A stretch of DNA of 64,000 bases, taken from the NCBI GenBank assembly GCA_021307345.1, contig CP089930.1:2976001-3040000 (forward strand), read 5' to 3'. Positions 1 through 9,457 of this stretch are shown piece by piece. The stretch is from Escherichia coli (lineage in GTDB: Bacteria > Pseudomonadota > Gammaproteobacteria > Enterobacterales > Enterobacteriaceae). The position numbers and the translations under genes are program-made. The notes beneath the pieces are model-generated. The model did no database searches, was not told the DNA's origin, and was given only the letters and a program-made list of their open reading frames with translations. Each line of letters begins with the position of its first letter. The first letter of the stretch is position 1.

Positions 1-1590
1 GGCGACCATTTTTTTCAGATCGCGATTAGTTGCGGCGATTAAACGCACGTCTGTCTGAATGATTTTGTTGCTGCCGAGGCGTTCAAACTCCTGCTCCTGC
101 AATACGCGCAGCAACTTTGGCTGTAACTCCAGTGGCATATCGCCCACTTCATCGAGGAACAGCGAACTTTTATCCGCCAGTTCAAAACGACCGATGCGCT
201 GGGCGCTGGCACCGGTAAAGGCACCACGTTCATGACCAAACAGATCGCTTTCCAGTAATCCGGCAGGCATGGCGGCGCAGTTCATTTTCACCATGCGACG
301 ATTATTACGCCCACTGAGATTATGGATTGCGCGGGCAATCAGCTCTTTACCCGTGCCAGTTTCACCGAGGATCAGAACGGTACTGTCGCTTTGCGCCACC
401 ATTTCAACTTGTTTAAGCACGCTGTACATGGCTTCGCTGCGACCAATAATCTCGCCAAATTCACTATCCACTTTGTTGAGTTGTTCCGTCAGGGCAAGGT
501 TTTCATCAACCAGCCGCTCTTTCAGACGGTGGATTTCCTGGTAGGCGAGGGCATTATCCACGGCGATTGCCACTCGTTCGGCAATCTGGCGCAGCAAACT
601 CAGGTTGGTGGTGGTAAATGTTTTCTCTTCGCACTGTGCCAGTTTCAGCACGCCCAGCATGGTATTGCCAGACATCAACGGCAGCAGGCACAGCGTCTGG
701 ATCTGGTTGCCCCAGGTATCGAACAACATGCGTTCGTAGGGGGCTAAATCATCCCGCTCGTGGAGATTAATCAGCAGCATCTCTTTGCTTTTAAATACGC
801 GCTCGGTGAGGGTTCCGGCCTCATCAACTTCACTCTGTTCGTGAGTGGGATGCTGTTTATCGAGATAGTGAGTGGAGTAGACGTTGAGTTTGTTTTTGCG
901 GTGGCTGCGTAAGACGATGCTGATATCGTCAATGTCGAAGTAGTAGTGGATCTCTTTCGCCACTTCGCTGACCAGTTCGTCCATGTCCAGGCGGGAGAGT
1001 ACCGCATTGGTGATGGCAACCAGAATGCGGAAGTTATCCCGTTCCCGACATAACAGTTCGTAGTCGACATTGTTGATGATGCGACTCTGAATTTGCTCGG
1101 TGACAACAGAAACAATCTGCGTAAAGGTTTGCAGGCGATTGAACTCTTTTTCGCTCCACGGGCGATCGTCATAACGAATAAATTCACAGCCGCCAAAAAT
1201 ATGTCCTTCCGCTGCCTGTGGCATCAGGCAATAGTGACCAAATTTAGGGTATAGCCCGCTTGTGGCCAGTTGTGGCCAGGTTTCACAAAATTCTTCGTAG
1301 CTGCAATGCAGCGTATCAGGACGTGACAAAATGCTGCGCACCGGCCCATGTGCCAGAACGGTTTCGTCTTCGTATTTTATAGGGGGTTCTTTGTCACGCG
1401 ACGCGTAATAAGTCGCACGTTGAGTCTGCGCTTGCCACAACACAATCGCCGCGTTGTCGGCGAGCGCAGAACGCTTTACCAGTTGCGAAAGAGCCTCACA
1501 CAGCGAGGCCAGATCGGGCTGCTGCAATAGTGTCCGAGTGATGTCGAACAACCCTTGTTGCCCGAGATCACTCATCGGTGTATACGACAT
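1..1590 (-). CDS. fhlA: FhlA, formate-responsive sigma-54 activator (C-terminus cut by window edge)
   Basis: Transcriptional activator of the formate regulon (hyc, hyp, hydN-hypF). It binds formate through its N-terminal half and opens sigma-54 promoters by ATP hydrolysis. The reading frame is uninterrupted from ATG at 1588-1590 ([10 protein letters not shown]) to base 1, giving 530 codons of about 692. GAF-type sensor sequence fills roughly residues 1-380. The AAA+ domain then shows Walker A GETGTGKE near residue 408 and the sigma-54 contact motif GAFTGA near residue 457. The last visible residues are [15 protein letters not shown]. The rest of the AAA+ domain and the helix-turn-helix lie outside the window. 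It follows hypE with a 73-base gap in the same direction. Confidence 0.97.
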   Translation of the reverse strand, partial: MSYTPMSDLGQQGLFDITRTLLQQPDLASLCEALSQLVKRSALADNAAIVLWQAQTQRATYYASRDKEPPIKYEDETVLAHGPVRSILSRPDTLHCSYEEFCETWPQLATSGLYPKFGHYCLMPQAAEGHIFGGCEFIRYDDRPWSEKEFNRLQTFTQIVSVVTEQIQSRIINNVDYELLCRERDNFRILVAITNAVLSRLDMDELVSEVAKEIHYYFDIDDISIVLRSHRKNKLNVYSTHYLDKQHPTHEQSEVDEAGTLTERVFKSKEMLLINLHERDDLAPYERMLFDTWGNQIQTLCLLPLMSGNTMLGVLKLAQCEEKTFTTTNLSLLRQIAERVAIAVDNALAYQEIHRLKERLVDENLALTEQLNKVDSEFGEIIGRSEAMYSVLKQVEMVAQSDSTVLILGETGTGKELIARAIHNLSGRNNRRMVKMNCAAMPAGLLESDLFGHERGAFTGASAQRIGRFELADKSSLFLDEVGDMPLELQPKLLRVLQEQEFERLGSNKIIQTDVRLIAATNRDLKKMVA

Positions 1591-1663
1591 GTTGTTCTTC
1601 CAGGAAAGCACCGCTAAGCGGTGCAAAAGGTAAATGACAAATTATAGGAGCTTTAGGTTTTTA

Positions 1664-2674
1664 TTAGCATATACGAGGCAGCGGTTCGGCGTGAGGTAGA
1701 TCGAGAGTTCGTTTCACACCATAAAGCCCTGCGAGACGAACACCTTTACGTTCCACCACTTCGCCAATTAACGCCGCATCCTGTCCTAGTGGATGGGAAT
1801 GCAGCGCCGCCAACACTTGCTCAGCCGCGTTACGCTCTACGGCAATCACCAGCTTACCTTCGTTGGCAAAGTTGAGGGCGTCCAGCCCCAGCAGCTCACA
1901 AACGCCGCGCACGGCAGGTTTAACCGGTAGCGCAGCTTCTGAAAGTTCAATGCCGCAACCGCAGGCTGCCGCAAACTCATGAACCACCGCATTCACCCCA
2001 CCACGGGTGGCATCGCGCAGCGCCTTCACGCCGGGAATGTCTCGCAGCGTCTGAATCAGCGGCGTCAGCACCGCGCAGTCGCTGACCAGTTCGCCATCCA
2101 GCCCCAATTGTTCGCGCAAGTTAAGGATAGTCGCACCGTGGTCGCCGAGCGTACCGCTAACCAGCAATACATCGCCGGCGGTCAGGGTTTGTGCACCCCA
2201 GTGAATATTTGCCGGGATCGCGCCCATGCCTGCGGTGTTGATAAACAGTTTATCTGCCGCCCCACGCTGCACCACTTTGGTATCGCCGGTGACAATAGCA
2301 ATGCCAGCCGCACGGGCAGTTTCAGCCATGCTGGTGACCACGGCTTTCAGCGTCTCCATCGGCAATCCTTCTTCAAGGATAAATCCACAGGAGAGATAGC
2401 GTGGAATTGCGCCGCTGACCGCCACGTCATTCGCCGTGCCGCAAATCGCCAGCTTGCCAATATTGCCACCAGGAAAGAACAGCGGGTCAATGACGTAACT
2501 GTCGGTGGAAAAGGCCAGACGGTCGCCTTCCGCCACCAGTTGTGCCAGGTCAAGACGCGCCTGATCTTCCTGCTCTGCCAGCCACGGATTCGCAAAGGCT
2601 TCCATAAACAGGCTGTTGATTAATTGCTGCATCGCCTGGCCGCCGCTGCCGTGGGCGAGTTGGATATTATTCAC
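1664..2674 (-). CDS. hypE: HypE, carbamoyl-phosphate-derived CN ligand maturase of NiFe hydrogenases
   Basis: HypE takes the carbamoyl group from HypF on its C-terminal cysteine and dehydrates it with ATP to a thiocyanate, which supplies the CN ligands of the hydrogenase active-site iron. The protein is 336 residues, the usual length. It begins MNNIQLAHGSGGQ, typical of the PurM-like ATP-binding superfamily, and ends in PRIC, the essential C-terminal cysteine. Its start overlaps the end of hypD by four bases, so the two are translationally coupled. It acts in the cytoplasm as part of the hypABCDE-fhlA operon. Confidence 0.98.
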   Translation of the reverse strand: MNNIQLAHGSGGQAMQQLINSLFMEAFANPWLAEQEDQARLDLAQLVAEGDRLAFSTDSYVIDPLFFPGGNIGKLAICGTANDVAVSGAIPRYLSCGFILEEGLPMETLKAVVTSMAETARAAGIAIVTGDTKVVQRGAADKLFINTAGMGAIPANIHWGAQTLTAGDVLLVSGTLGDHGATILNLREQLGLDGELVSDCAVLTPLIQTLRDIPGVKALRDATRGGVNAVVHEFAAACGCGIELSEAALPVKPAVRGVCELLGLDALNFANEGKLVIAVERNAAEQVLAALHSHPLGQDAALIGEVVERKGVRLAGLYGVKRTLDLPHAEPLPRIC

Positions 2675-3792
2675 GCTTCACTCTCCTGCTGACGATACTG
2701 ATACCACGCGGCGCACGCTCCTTCAGAGGAGACCATCAGCGCGCCGAATGCGGTTTGAGGATTACAGGTGTTACCAAACAGCGGGCATTGATGCGGCTTA
2801 CATTTGCCCGTCAATACTTCGCCACAGCGCGCGCGTGGGTCATCGCAAACCTGCTGCGGTGCCGGGCGGAAATGCGCTTCAGCGTCAAATCGCTGATAAT
2901 CCGGCGTCAGATGCACGCCTGAGGATTCGATCACCCCAAGGCCACGCCATTCGCTGTCGCCGTTGACGCAGAACACGTCGGCTATCGCCTGTTGCGCCAG
3001 CAAATTACCCGCATCTGGCACCACTCGCCGGTACTGATTCTCTACTTTGCTGTGGGCCGCTATTTTCTGCTCTACCAGCATCACCACGCCTTGTAGTAGA
3101 TCAAGTGGTTCGAAACCAGCGACCACCAGCGGACGATTAAAATCGCTGGCGATAAAATTATAGGCATCGGTGCCGATAACCATACTGACGTGGCCCGGCG
3201 CGAGGAACGCATCAATGCCATTGTCCGGTTGTTCCAGCAAACTGCGCAGCGTGGGGATAAGCGTAATGTGCTGGCAGAAGAAGTAAAAGTTCTGCACATC
3301 GTGGGCTTTTGCCTGTTGCAGGGTGATGGCGGTGGTCGGCATGGTGGTTTCAAACCCTAAGCCGAAGAACACCACTTTGCGGGTTGGGTTCTCCTGCGCC
3401 AGTTTCAACGCATCCATTGGCGAGTAAACGATGCGCACATCGGCACCGCGCGCTTTTGCCTGCAACAGTGACCCCTGTTTTCCAGGTACGCGCATGGCGT
3501 CGCCAAAGGTACAGAAAATCACTTCCGGATGGCTGGCAATCTCCACGCAGGTGTCGATTCTGCCCATCGGCAGTACACACACCGGGCAGCCCGGACCGTG
3601 GATAAACTCAACGTTTTCCGGCAGCAACTGGTCAAGGCCGAATTTAAAAATGGCGTGGGTATGACCGCCGCACACTTCCATAATTCGCAGAGGACGTTCG
3701 GCGGTGTAAGAGAGATGTGAAGCACGTTCGCGCAGATGCTCAATTAACTGCATCACCTGTTCCGGCGCGCGATATTCATCAACAAAACGCAT
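2671..3792 (-). CDS. hypD: HypD, iron-sulfur scaffold for hydrogenase Fe(CN)2CO assembly
   Basis: HypD carries a 4Fe-4S cluster and, with HypC, holds the iron atom while CN and CO ligands are attached. The protein is 373 residues, as expected for the family. Family cysteine motifs are visible: CGGHTH near residue 41, HGPGCPVC near residue 66, and C-terminal cysteines around CGEVLTGKCKPHQCPLF. It lies between hypC and hypE. It abuts hypC (hypC stop and hypD start share base 3792) and overlaps hypE by four bases, which suggests tightly coupled translation. Confidence 0.98.
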   Translation of the reverse strand: MRFVDEYRAPEQVMQLIEHLRERASHLSYTAERPLRIMEVCGGHTHAIFKFGLDQLLPENVEFIHGPGCPVCVLPMGRIDTCVEIASHPEVIFCTFGDAMRVPGKQGSLLQAKARGADVRIVYSPMDALKLAQENPTRKVVFFGLGFETTMPTTAITLQQAKAHDVQNFYFFCQHITLIPTLRSLLEQPDNGIDAFLAPGHVSMVIGTDAYNFIASDFNRPLVVAGFEPLDLLQGVVMLVEQKIAAHSKVENQYRRVVPDAGNLLAQQAIADVFCVNGDSEWRGLGVIESSGVHLTPDYQRFDAEAHFRPAPQQVCDDPRARCGEVLTGKCKPHQCPLFGNTCNPQTAFGALMVSSEGACAAWYQYRQQESEA

Positions 3793-4064
3793 TATTTTTC
3801 CTCGCCATACAACAGCGCGCCGACATCCGGCTCAACGTCAAACATATTTTGTAATGCGTCGAGGGTGTCGCGCGCTTCGGCTTCATTAATTACGCTCATG
3901 GCAAAGCCAACGTGAACCAGTACCCACTGGCCCACGCGCGGCTGACCGTTTTCATCGCAGCTGCCGACTAACGTTAAATCGACATCGCGCTGAATGCCGC
4001 AGACGTCGACTTTCGCCTGGTTGCCGTCAATGGTGCGAATCTGGCCGGGAACGCCTATGCACAT
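3792..4064 (-). CDS. hypC: HypC, hydrogenase maturation chaperone
   Basis: Small chaperone that delivers the iron centre with HypD to the large subunit precursor, chiefly HycE. A longer in-frame start exists at 4091, but I chose ATG at 4062-4064. That gives the 90-residue family length and puts the essential cysteine at position 2 after Met (MCIGVPGQ). The chosen start overlaps the 3' end of hypB by ten bases. The rest is the usual HupF/HypC beta-barrel type sequence ([16 protein letters not shown]). Confidence 0.97.
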   Translation of the reverse strand: MCIGVPGQIRTIDGNQAKVDVCGIQRDVDLTLVGSCDENGQPRVGQWVLVHVGFAMSVINEAEARDTLDALQNMFDVEPDVGALLYGEEK

Positions 4065-4927
4065 CGCTGTGTCTCCAGCCAGTTCAGCCACTGGTCCATC
4101 CCTTCGCCGCTGGTGGCGGAAATGAGGATGATTTCAATTTCTGGATTGACTTCGCGGGCGCAGGCGATGCATTTCTCAACGTCGAAATTGAGATACGGCA
4201 GCAGGTCAACTTTGTTGAGCAGCATCAGCGAGGCGGCGGCAAACATATGCGGATATTTCAGCGGTTTGTCTTCGCCTTCGGTAACGGAAAGCACCGCAAC
4301 TTTATGTTTTTCACCCAGATCGAAGCTGGCCGGGCATACGAGGTTGCCGACGTTTTCGATAAACAGAATACCGTTATCGTCCAGTGGCAGACGCGGCGCG
4401 GCGTCGGCGATCATCTGTGCGTCAAGATGGCAACCTTTACCGGTGTTCACCTGAATCGCTGGCGTGCCGGTAGCGCGAATACGTGCGGCATCGTTCACGG
4501 TTTGCTGGTCGCCTTCAATCACCGCGCACGGAACGCTGTCTTTCAGGCGCATTAAGGTTTCCGTCAGCAGCGTGGTTTTACCGGAACCGGGGCTGGATAC
4601 CAGGTTGAGCACCAGTTGATTACGGGCAGCAAAACGCGCGCGGTTACGTTCAGCCAGGCGATTATTTTTGTCCAGCACGTCAATTTCGACTTCCAGCATC
4701 CGGCGCTGGCTCATGCCCGGCGCGTGTGTGCCTGCTTCGCCATGACCGTAATGCAGGTCGCCCTCTTCGGTCTGGCTGGGGGTAAATTCAGGCGCTTTAA
4801 TGCCGGTGATTTTCATCTTCGGGCGTGCAGCCGGGGCAAAAGGCGCGCTACGAAACGCGGAATGAGGGTTATGTTCATCACCCTCGATATACAGGTTGCC
4901 TTCACCGCAACCGCATGTTGTACACAT
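4055..4927 (-). CDS. hypB: HypB, nickel-binding GTPase for hydrogenase maturation
   Basis: GTPase that inserts nickel into the hydrogenase large subunit together with HypA and SlyD. The 290-residue protein starts with [10 protein letters not shown], whose CxxCGC motif is the high-affinity nickel site of enterobacterial HypB. The G domain begins near residue 110 with the P-loop [10 protein letters not shown]. It continues with the switch segment EGDQQT and the metal-site region GKGCHLDAQ, and the NKVDLLPY motif gives guanine specificity. The start lies 3 bases after the hypA stop. In K-12 an extra FNR-dependent promoter inside hypA feeds hypB; I did not verify that here. Confidence 0.98.
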   Translation of the reverse strand: MCTTCGCGEGNLYIEGDEHNPHSAFRSAPFAPAARPKMKITGIKAPEFTPSQTEEGDLHYGHGEAGTHAPGMSQRRMLEVEIDVLDKNNRLAERNRARFAARNQLVLNLVSSPGSGKTTLLTETLMRLKDSVPCAVIEGDQQTVNDAARIRATGTPAIQVNTGKGCHLDAQMIADAAPRLPLDDNGILFIENVGNLVCPASFDLGEKHKVAVLSVTEGEDKPLKYPHMFAAASLMLLNKVDLLPYLNFDVEKCIACAREVNPEIEIILISATSGEGMDQWLNWLETQRCA

Positions 4928-4930
4928 CGC

Positions 4931-5281
4931 TCACTCCTGGTCTATTTCTATCCGCCGAATCTGTAAACCGTCGTCTGCCACAATGCGCAGCATGTCGCCA
5001 TGACACTGTGGGCAGCGGCGGACGCGCTGGGTCAGTAGCGTCACATACTGTTGGCATGTTTCACACCAGCATTCGGCCTCTTGTTCTTCGAGGTGCAGTT
5101 TACAACCTTCCGCCACGCTGCCACGGCAAACCAGATCAAAACAAAAGGCAAGAGAGCTGGTTTCGACACAAGAAAATGCGCCAATTTTGAGCCAGACCCC
5201 AGTTACGCGTTTTGCACCGTGCTTTGCGGCCTGTTGTTCAATCAATTCCAGTGCCCGTTGGCAGAGGGTTATTTCGTGCAT
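4931..5281 (-). CDS. hypA: HypA, nickel metallochaperone for hydrogenase 3
   Basis: Nickel-delivery protein acting with HypB, mainly for hydrogenase 3. The start was set at ATG 5279-5281 (MHEITLCQ), giving 116 residues with the nickel-binding His at position 2. The in-frame codon four residues upstream would destroy this conserved N-terminus. Two CxxC pairs (CETC and CPQC) form the structural zinc site. It is the first gene of the hyp operon, with a sigma-54 promoter (5312-5327) about 30 bases upstream. Confidence 0.97.
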   Translation of the reverse strand: MHEITLCQRALELIEQQAAKHGAKRVTGVWLKIGAFSCVETSSLAFCFDLVCRGSVAEGCKLHLEEQEAECWCETCQQYVTLLTQRVRRCPQCHGDMLRIVADDGLQIRRIEIDQE

Positions 5282-5311
5282 ATCGCCTCCCATTAACTAT
5301 TGCCAGCTATA

Positions 5312-5327
5312 AGCAATAATTGTGCCA
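5312..5327 (-). promoter_or_regulatory. Sigma-54 promoter of the hypA operon
   Basis: Read on the minus strand the site is TGGCACAATTATTGCT. GG and GC are separated by exactly ten bases, the -24/-12 arrangement of sigma-54 promoters. It faces hypA and mirrors the hycA promoter across the same intergenic region. Confidence 0.92.
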
Positions 5328-5350
5328 GTGTTGACTATCCCTGCGGTGAA

Positions 5351-5392
5351 TAATGTCGATGATGTCGAAATGACACGTCGACACGGCGTCGA
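5351..5392. promoter_or_regulatory. FhlA upstream activating site between hypA and hycA
   Basis: Repeated TGTCGA / TGACA-type half sites (ATGTCGAAATGACACG followed by TCGACACG) lie between the two divergent sigma-54 promoters. The same pattern recurs before hycB and hydN, which are known FhlA targets. The limits given are approximate. Confidence 0.75.
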
Positions 5393-5440
5393 AATTCAGC
5401 GGAATCATAAAAATCACCTAAATATCAATGAATTAAAAAT

Positions 5441-5456
5441 TGGCACAGAAAATGCT
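5441..5456 (+). promoter_or_regulatory. Sigma-54 promoter of the hyc operon
   Basis: The sequence TGGCACAGAAAATGCT has GG-N10-GC spacing, a near-consensus -24/-12 element. It lies 38 bases before the hycA start. Transcription should begin about 11 bases after the GC. Confidence 0.93.
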
Positions 5457-5493
5457 TAAGGGCAGGCATCTCTGTTAAACGGGTAACCTGACA

Positions 5494-5955
5494 ATGACTA
5501 TTTGGGAAATAAGCGAGAAAGCCGATTACATCGCACAGCGGCATCGTCGCCTACAGGACCAGTGGCATATCTATTGCAATTCGCTGGTTCAGGGGATCAC
5601 GTTATCAAAAGCGCGTTTGCATCACGCGATGAGCTGCGCGCCAGATAAAGAACTCTGTTTCGTTCTTTTTGAACATTTTCGCATTTACGTCACCCTGGCG
5701 GATGGCTTTAACAGCCATACCATCGAGTATTACGTCGAAACGAAAGATGGCGAAGACAAACAGCGGATTGCACTGGCTCAGTTGAGCAGTGACGGCATGA
5801 TTGATGGCAAGGTCAACATCCGTAATCGCGAACAAGTGCTGGAACACTATCTCGAAAAAATCGCCGGCGTTTACGACAGCTTATACACCGCCATTGAAAA
5901 CAATACCCCGGTGAATTTAAGCCAACTGGTAGAGGGACAAAGCTCGGCAGCATGA
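5494..5955 (+). CDS. hycA: HycA, negative regulator of the formate regulon
   Basis: HycA antagonises FhlA and so damps hyc and hyp expression. It is the first gene of the hyc operon, placed right behind the sigma-54 promoter. The protein is 153 residues, the usual length, and starts MTIWEISEKADYIAQRHRRL. It has no recognisable DNA-binding or enzymatic motif. The assignment rests on recognised sequence and position. A FhlA site follows in the 124-base gap before hycB. Confidence 0.96.
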   Translation: MTIWEISEKADYIAQRHRRLQDQWHIYCNSLVQGITLSKARLHHAMSCAPDKELCFVLFEHFRIYVTLADGFNSHTIEYYVETKDGEDKQRIALAQLSSDGMIDGKVNIRNREQVLEHYLEKIAGVYDSLYTAIENNTPVNLSQLVEGQSSAA

Positions 5956-6006
5956 GCTGAGGCTTTGCCCGTTTTGCAGGCGTCATGCCTGTTTGGGGAT
6001 GGGCGT

Positions 6007-6062
6007 GTCGATGAGTGTCGAAAATGACATTTCATCGGCATGTTTTCGTCAAAAATGACAAT
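6007..6062. promoter_or_regulatory. FhlA binding region between hycA and hycB
   Basis: Two copies of a TCG...AAAATGACA pattern occur here (GTGTCGAAAATGACATTT and TTTTCGTCAAAAATGACA). This matches the known downstream FhlA site in the hycA-hycB gap of K-12. Exact protein contacts cannot be read from sequence. Confidence 0.7.
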
Positions 6063-6079
6063 CACCTGAGGAATGCCTG

Positions 6080-6691
6080 GTGAATCGTTTTGTAATTGCT
6101 GACTCCACGCTCTGTATCGGCTGCCACACCTGTGAGGCCGCCTGTTCAGAGACGCATCGCCAGCACGGCCTGCAATCCATGCCGCGCCTGCGAGTGATGC
6201 TAAATGAAAAAGAATCTGCACCGCAGCTCTGTCACCACTGTGAAGATGCGCCCTGTGCGGTGGTCTGCCCAGTTAATGCCATCACCCGCGTTGATGGTGC
6301 CGTGCAGTTGAATGAAAGTCTGTGCGTAAGCTGCAAACTTTGCGGCATCGCCTGCCCGTTTGGCGCAATTGAATTTTCCGGCAGCCGTCCGCTGGATATT
6401 CCGGCAAATGCCAATACCCCGAAAGCGCCACCGGCACCGCCTGCTCCGGCGCGTGTCAGCACATTGCTTGACTGGGTGCCGGGCATTCGCGCGATCGCCG
6501 TCAAATGTGATCTTTGTAGCTTTGATGAACAAGGTCCAGCTTGCGTGCGGATGTGCCCAACCAAAGCTCTGCATCTGGTGGATAACACCGATATCGCCCG
6601 CGTCAGCAAACGTAAGCGTGAGCTGACTTTTAATACGGACTTTGGCGATCTCACCTTGTTTCAGCAGGCTCAAAGTGGAGAGGCTAAATGA
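6080..6691 (+). CDS. hycB: HycB, 4Fe-4S electron-transfer subunit of formate hydrogenlyase
   Basis: Polyferredoxin subunit that passes electrons from formate dehydrogenase H (FdhF) to hydrogenase 3. It starts with GTG at 6080, with a CTGAGGA ribosome-binding site eight bases upstream. The protein is 203 residues and begins with a ferredoxin motif CIGCHTCEAAC. Further clusters of cysteines (CHHCEDAPCAVVCP, CVSCKLCGIACP, CDLCSFDEQGPACVRMCP) give the four-cluster DmsB/HycB pattern. Its last four bases overlap hycC. Confidence 0.97.
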   Translation: MNRFVIADSTLCIGCHTCEAACSETHRQHGLQSMPRLRVMLNEKESAPQLCHHCEDAPCAVVCPVNAITRVDGAVQLNESLCVSCKLCGIACPFGAIEFSGSRPLDIPANANTPKAPPAPPAPARVSTLLDWVPGIRAIAVKCDLCSFDEQGPACVRMCPTKALHLVDNTDIARVSKRKRELTFNTDFGDLTLFQQAQSGEAK

Positions 6692-8514
6692 GCGCAATTT
6701 CCCTGATCAACAGCGGCGTGGCGTGGTTTGTTGCCGCCGCTGTTCTGGCATTTCTCTTTTCTTTTCATAAGGCGCTGAGTGGCTGGATAGCCGGGATTGG
6801 CGGCGCGGTTGGTAGCGTGTACACAGCAGCAGCAGGTTTCACCGTGCTGACGGGGGCGGTCGGCGTGAGCGGTACGCTGTCACTGGTAAGCTACGATGTG
6901 CAAATCTCTCCGCTTAACGCGATTTGGTTGATAACCCTCGGCCTGTGCGGCCTGTTTGTCAGCCTCTACAACATTGACTGGCATCGCCACGCGCAGGTGA
7001 AATGCAACGGTTTGCAGATCAATATGCTGATGGTTGCCGCCGTGTGCGCCGTCATTGCCAGCAATCTGGGCATGTTCGTGGTAATGGCCGAAATCATGGC
7101 TCTGTGCGCGGTGTTTCTCACCAGCAACAGCAAAGAGGGCAAACTGTGGTTTGCGCTGGGGCGTCTTGGCACTCTGCTGCTGGCGATTGCCTGCTGGCTG
7201 GTCTGGCAACGTTACGGCACGCTGGATCTGCGCCTGCTGGATATGCGCGTGCAACAGCTGCCGCTCGGTTCCGATATCTGGCTGCTCGGCGTGATTGGCT
7301 TTGGCCTGCTGGCCGGGATTATCCCGCTGCACGGCTGGGTGCCGCAGGCTCATGCTAACGCTTCTGCGCCTGCTGCCGCGCTGTTTTCCACGGTGGTAAT
7401 GAAAATCGGCCTGCTGGGCATTTTAACCCTGTCTCTGCTGGGCGGTAACGCGCCGCTGTGGTGGGGAATTGCGCTGCTGGTGCTCGGCATGATCACCGCG
7501 TTCGTCGGTGGTTTGTATGCGCTGATGGAGCACAACATCCAGCGTCTGCTGGCTTACCACACACTGGAAAATATCGGCATCATCCTGCTGGGGCTGGGGG
7601 CTGGCGTAACGGGTATCGCGCTCGAACAACCGACGCTGATTGCTCTTGGCCTGGTCGGTGGCCTGTACCATCTGCTTAATCATAGCCTGTTCAAAAGCGT
7701 ACTGTTCCTTGGGGCGGGTAGCGTCTGGTTCCGTACTGGTCATCGCGATATCGAAAAACTCGGCGGCATTGGCAAGAAAATGCCGGTTATCTCCATCGCC
7801 ATGTTAGTCGGGCTGATGGCAATGGCTGCGCTGCCGCCGTTGAACGGTTTTGCCGGTGAATGGGTTATCTATCAATCCTTCTTCAAACTGAGCAATAGCG
7901 GAACGTTCGTTGCCCGTCTGCTGGGGCCGCTGCTCGCCGTGGGGCTGGCAATTACCGGTGCGCTGGCGGTGATGTGTATGGCGAAAGTCTATGGCGTTAC
8001 GTTCCTTGGCGCGCCGCGTACCAAAGAAGCCGAAAACGCCACCTGTGCGCCGCTCCTGATGAGCGTAAGCGTAGTGGCACTGGCGATTTGCTGCGTGATT
8101 GGCGGTGTTGCTGCGCCGTGGCTGCTGCCGATGCTGTCAGCAGCTGTACCTCTGCCGCTGGAGCCTGCTAACACCACCGTTTCTCAACCAATGATCACGT
8201 TGCTGCTGATTGCCTGCCCGCTGCTGCCATTCATCATTATGGCGATTTGCAAAGGCGACCGTCTGCCGTCACGTTCCCGTGGCGCAGCCTGGGTGTGCGG
8301 CTACGACCACGAAAAATCAATGGTGATTACCGCTCACGGTTTTGCCATGCCGGTTAAACAGGCGTTTGCGCCGGTGCTGAAACTGCGCAAATGGCTGAAT
8401 CCGGTGTCGCTGGTGCCGGGCTGGCAGTGCGAAGGTAGTGCATTGCTGTTCCGCCGGATGGCGCTGGTTGAACTGGCGGTGCTGGTGGTGATTATTGTTT
8501 CACGAGGAGCCTGA
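6688..8514 (+). CDS. hycC: HycC, membrane subunit of hydrogenase 3 (NuoL/M-like)
   Basis: Large inner-membrane subunit of formate hydrogenlyase, homologous to the antiporter-like subunits of complex I. The 608-residue sequence is hydrophobic almost throughout, with many predicted membrane spans. It contains the family motif region HGWVPQAHANASAPAAALF and later LYHLLNHSLFKSVLFLGAG. It overlaps hycB by four bases and is followed two bases later by hycD. Confidence 0.97.
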   Translation: MSAISLINSGVAWFVAAAVLAFLFSFHKALSGWIAGIGGAVGSVYTAAAGFTVLTGAVGVSGTLSLVSYDVQISPLNAIWLITLGLCGLFVSLYNIDWHRHAQVKCNGLQINMLMVAAVCAVIASNLGMFVVMAEIMALCAVFLTSNSKEGKLWFALGRLGTLLLAIACWLVWQRYGTLDLRLLDMRVQQLPLGSDIWLLGVIGFGLLAGIIPLHGWVPQAHANASAPAAALFSTVVMKIGLLGILTLSLLGGNAPLWWGIALLVLGMITAFVGGLYALMEHNIQRLLAYHTLENIGIILLGLGAGVTGIALEQPTLIALGLVGGLYHLLNHSLFKSVLFLGAGSVWFRTGHRDIEKLGGIGKKMPVISIAMLVGLMAMAALPPLNGFAGEWVIYQSFFKLSNSGTFVARLLGPLLAVGLAITGALAVMCMAKVYGVTFLGAPRTKEAENATCAPLLMSVSVVALAICCVIGGVAAPWLLPMLSAAVPLPLEPANTTVSQPMITLLLIACPLLPFIIMAICKGDRLPSRSRGAAWVCGYDHEKSMVITAHGFAMPVKQAFAPVLKLRKWLNPVSLVPGWQCEGSALLFRRMALVELAVLVVIIVSRGA

Positions 8515-8516
8515 GA

Positions 8517-9440
8517 ATGAGTGTTTTATATCCGTTAATTCAGGCGCTGGTGTTATTTGCCGTTGCGCCGCTGCTCTCCGGTATAACCCGCGTGGCGCGC
8601 GCCCGTCTGCATAACCGTCGCGGGCCGGGCGTATTGCAGGAATATCGCGACATTATCAAACTGCTGGGGCGTCAGAGTGTTGGCCCGGATGCCTCCGGCT
8701 GGGTGTTCCGCCTGACGCCGTATGTGATGGTGGGCGTCATGCTGACTATCGCTACCGCGCTGCCGGTGGTGACCGTCGGTTCTCCGCTGCCGCAACTGGG
8801 CGATTTGATCACCTTACTGTATCTCTTCGCCATCGCGCGTTTCTTCTTTGCCATTTCCGGTCTGGATACCGGTAGCCCGTTTACCGCTATCGGCGCGAGC
8901 CGTGAAGCGATGCTCGGTGTGCTGGTCGAACCGATGCTGCTGCTTGGTCTGTGGGTTGCCGCACAGGTTGCCGGTTCCACCAACATCAGCAACATCACCG
9001 ACACCGTTTATCACTGGCCTCTGAGCCAGAGCATCCCGCTGGTGCTGGCGCTTTGTGCCTGTGCGTTCGCCACTTTTATCGAAATGGGCAAACTGCCGTT
9101 CGACCTGGCGGAAGCCGAGCAGGAGTTGCAGGAAGGCCCACTCTCTGAATACAGCGGCAGCGGCTTTGGCGTAATGAAATGGGGTATCAGCCTGAAACAG
9201 CTGGTGGTGTTGCAGATGTTCGTCGGGGTGTTTATTCCGTGGGGACAAATGGAAACCTTCACCGCTGGTGGGCTGCTGCTGGCGCTGGTGATTGCCATCG
9301 TCAAACTGGTGGTCGGCGTACTGGTTATCGCGCTGTTCGAAAATAGCATGGCCCGTCTGCGTCTTGATATTACTCCGCGCATTACCTGGGCTGGGTTTGG
9401 CTTTGCATTTTTAGCGTTCGTCTCCTTGCTGGCGGCGTGA
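8517..9440 (+). CDS. hycD: HycD, membrane subunit of hydrogenase 3 (NuoH-like)
   Basis: Membrane anchor homologous to NuoH that links the soluble hydrogenase arm to the membrane. The 307-residue protein has about eight hydrophobic spans. It keeps the family segments RRGPGVLQEYRDIIKLL near residue 33 and KLPFDLAEAEQELQEGPLSEYSG near residue 190, written here as positions rather than in full alignment. The start ATG follows the hycC stop by two bases. Confidence 0.97.
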   Translation: MSVLYPLIQALVLFAVAPLLSGITRVARARLHNRRGPGVLQEYRDIIKLLGRQSVGPDASGWVFRLTPYVMVGVMLTIATALPVVTVGSPLPQLGDLITLLYLFAIARFFFAISGLDTGSPFTAIGASREAMLGVLVEPMLLLGLWVAAQVAGSTNISNITDTVYHWPLSQSIPLVLALCACAFATFIEMGKLPFDLAEAEQELQEGPLSEYSGSGFGVMKWGISLKQLVVLQMFVGVFIPWGQMETFTAGGLLLALVIAIVKLVVGVLVIALFENSMARLRLDITPRITWAGFGFAFLAFVSLLAA

Positions 9441-9457
9441 TTAAAGAGAGTATGAGC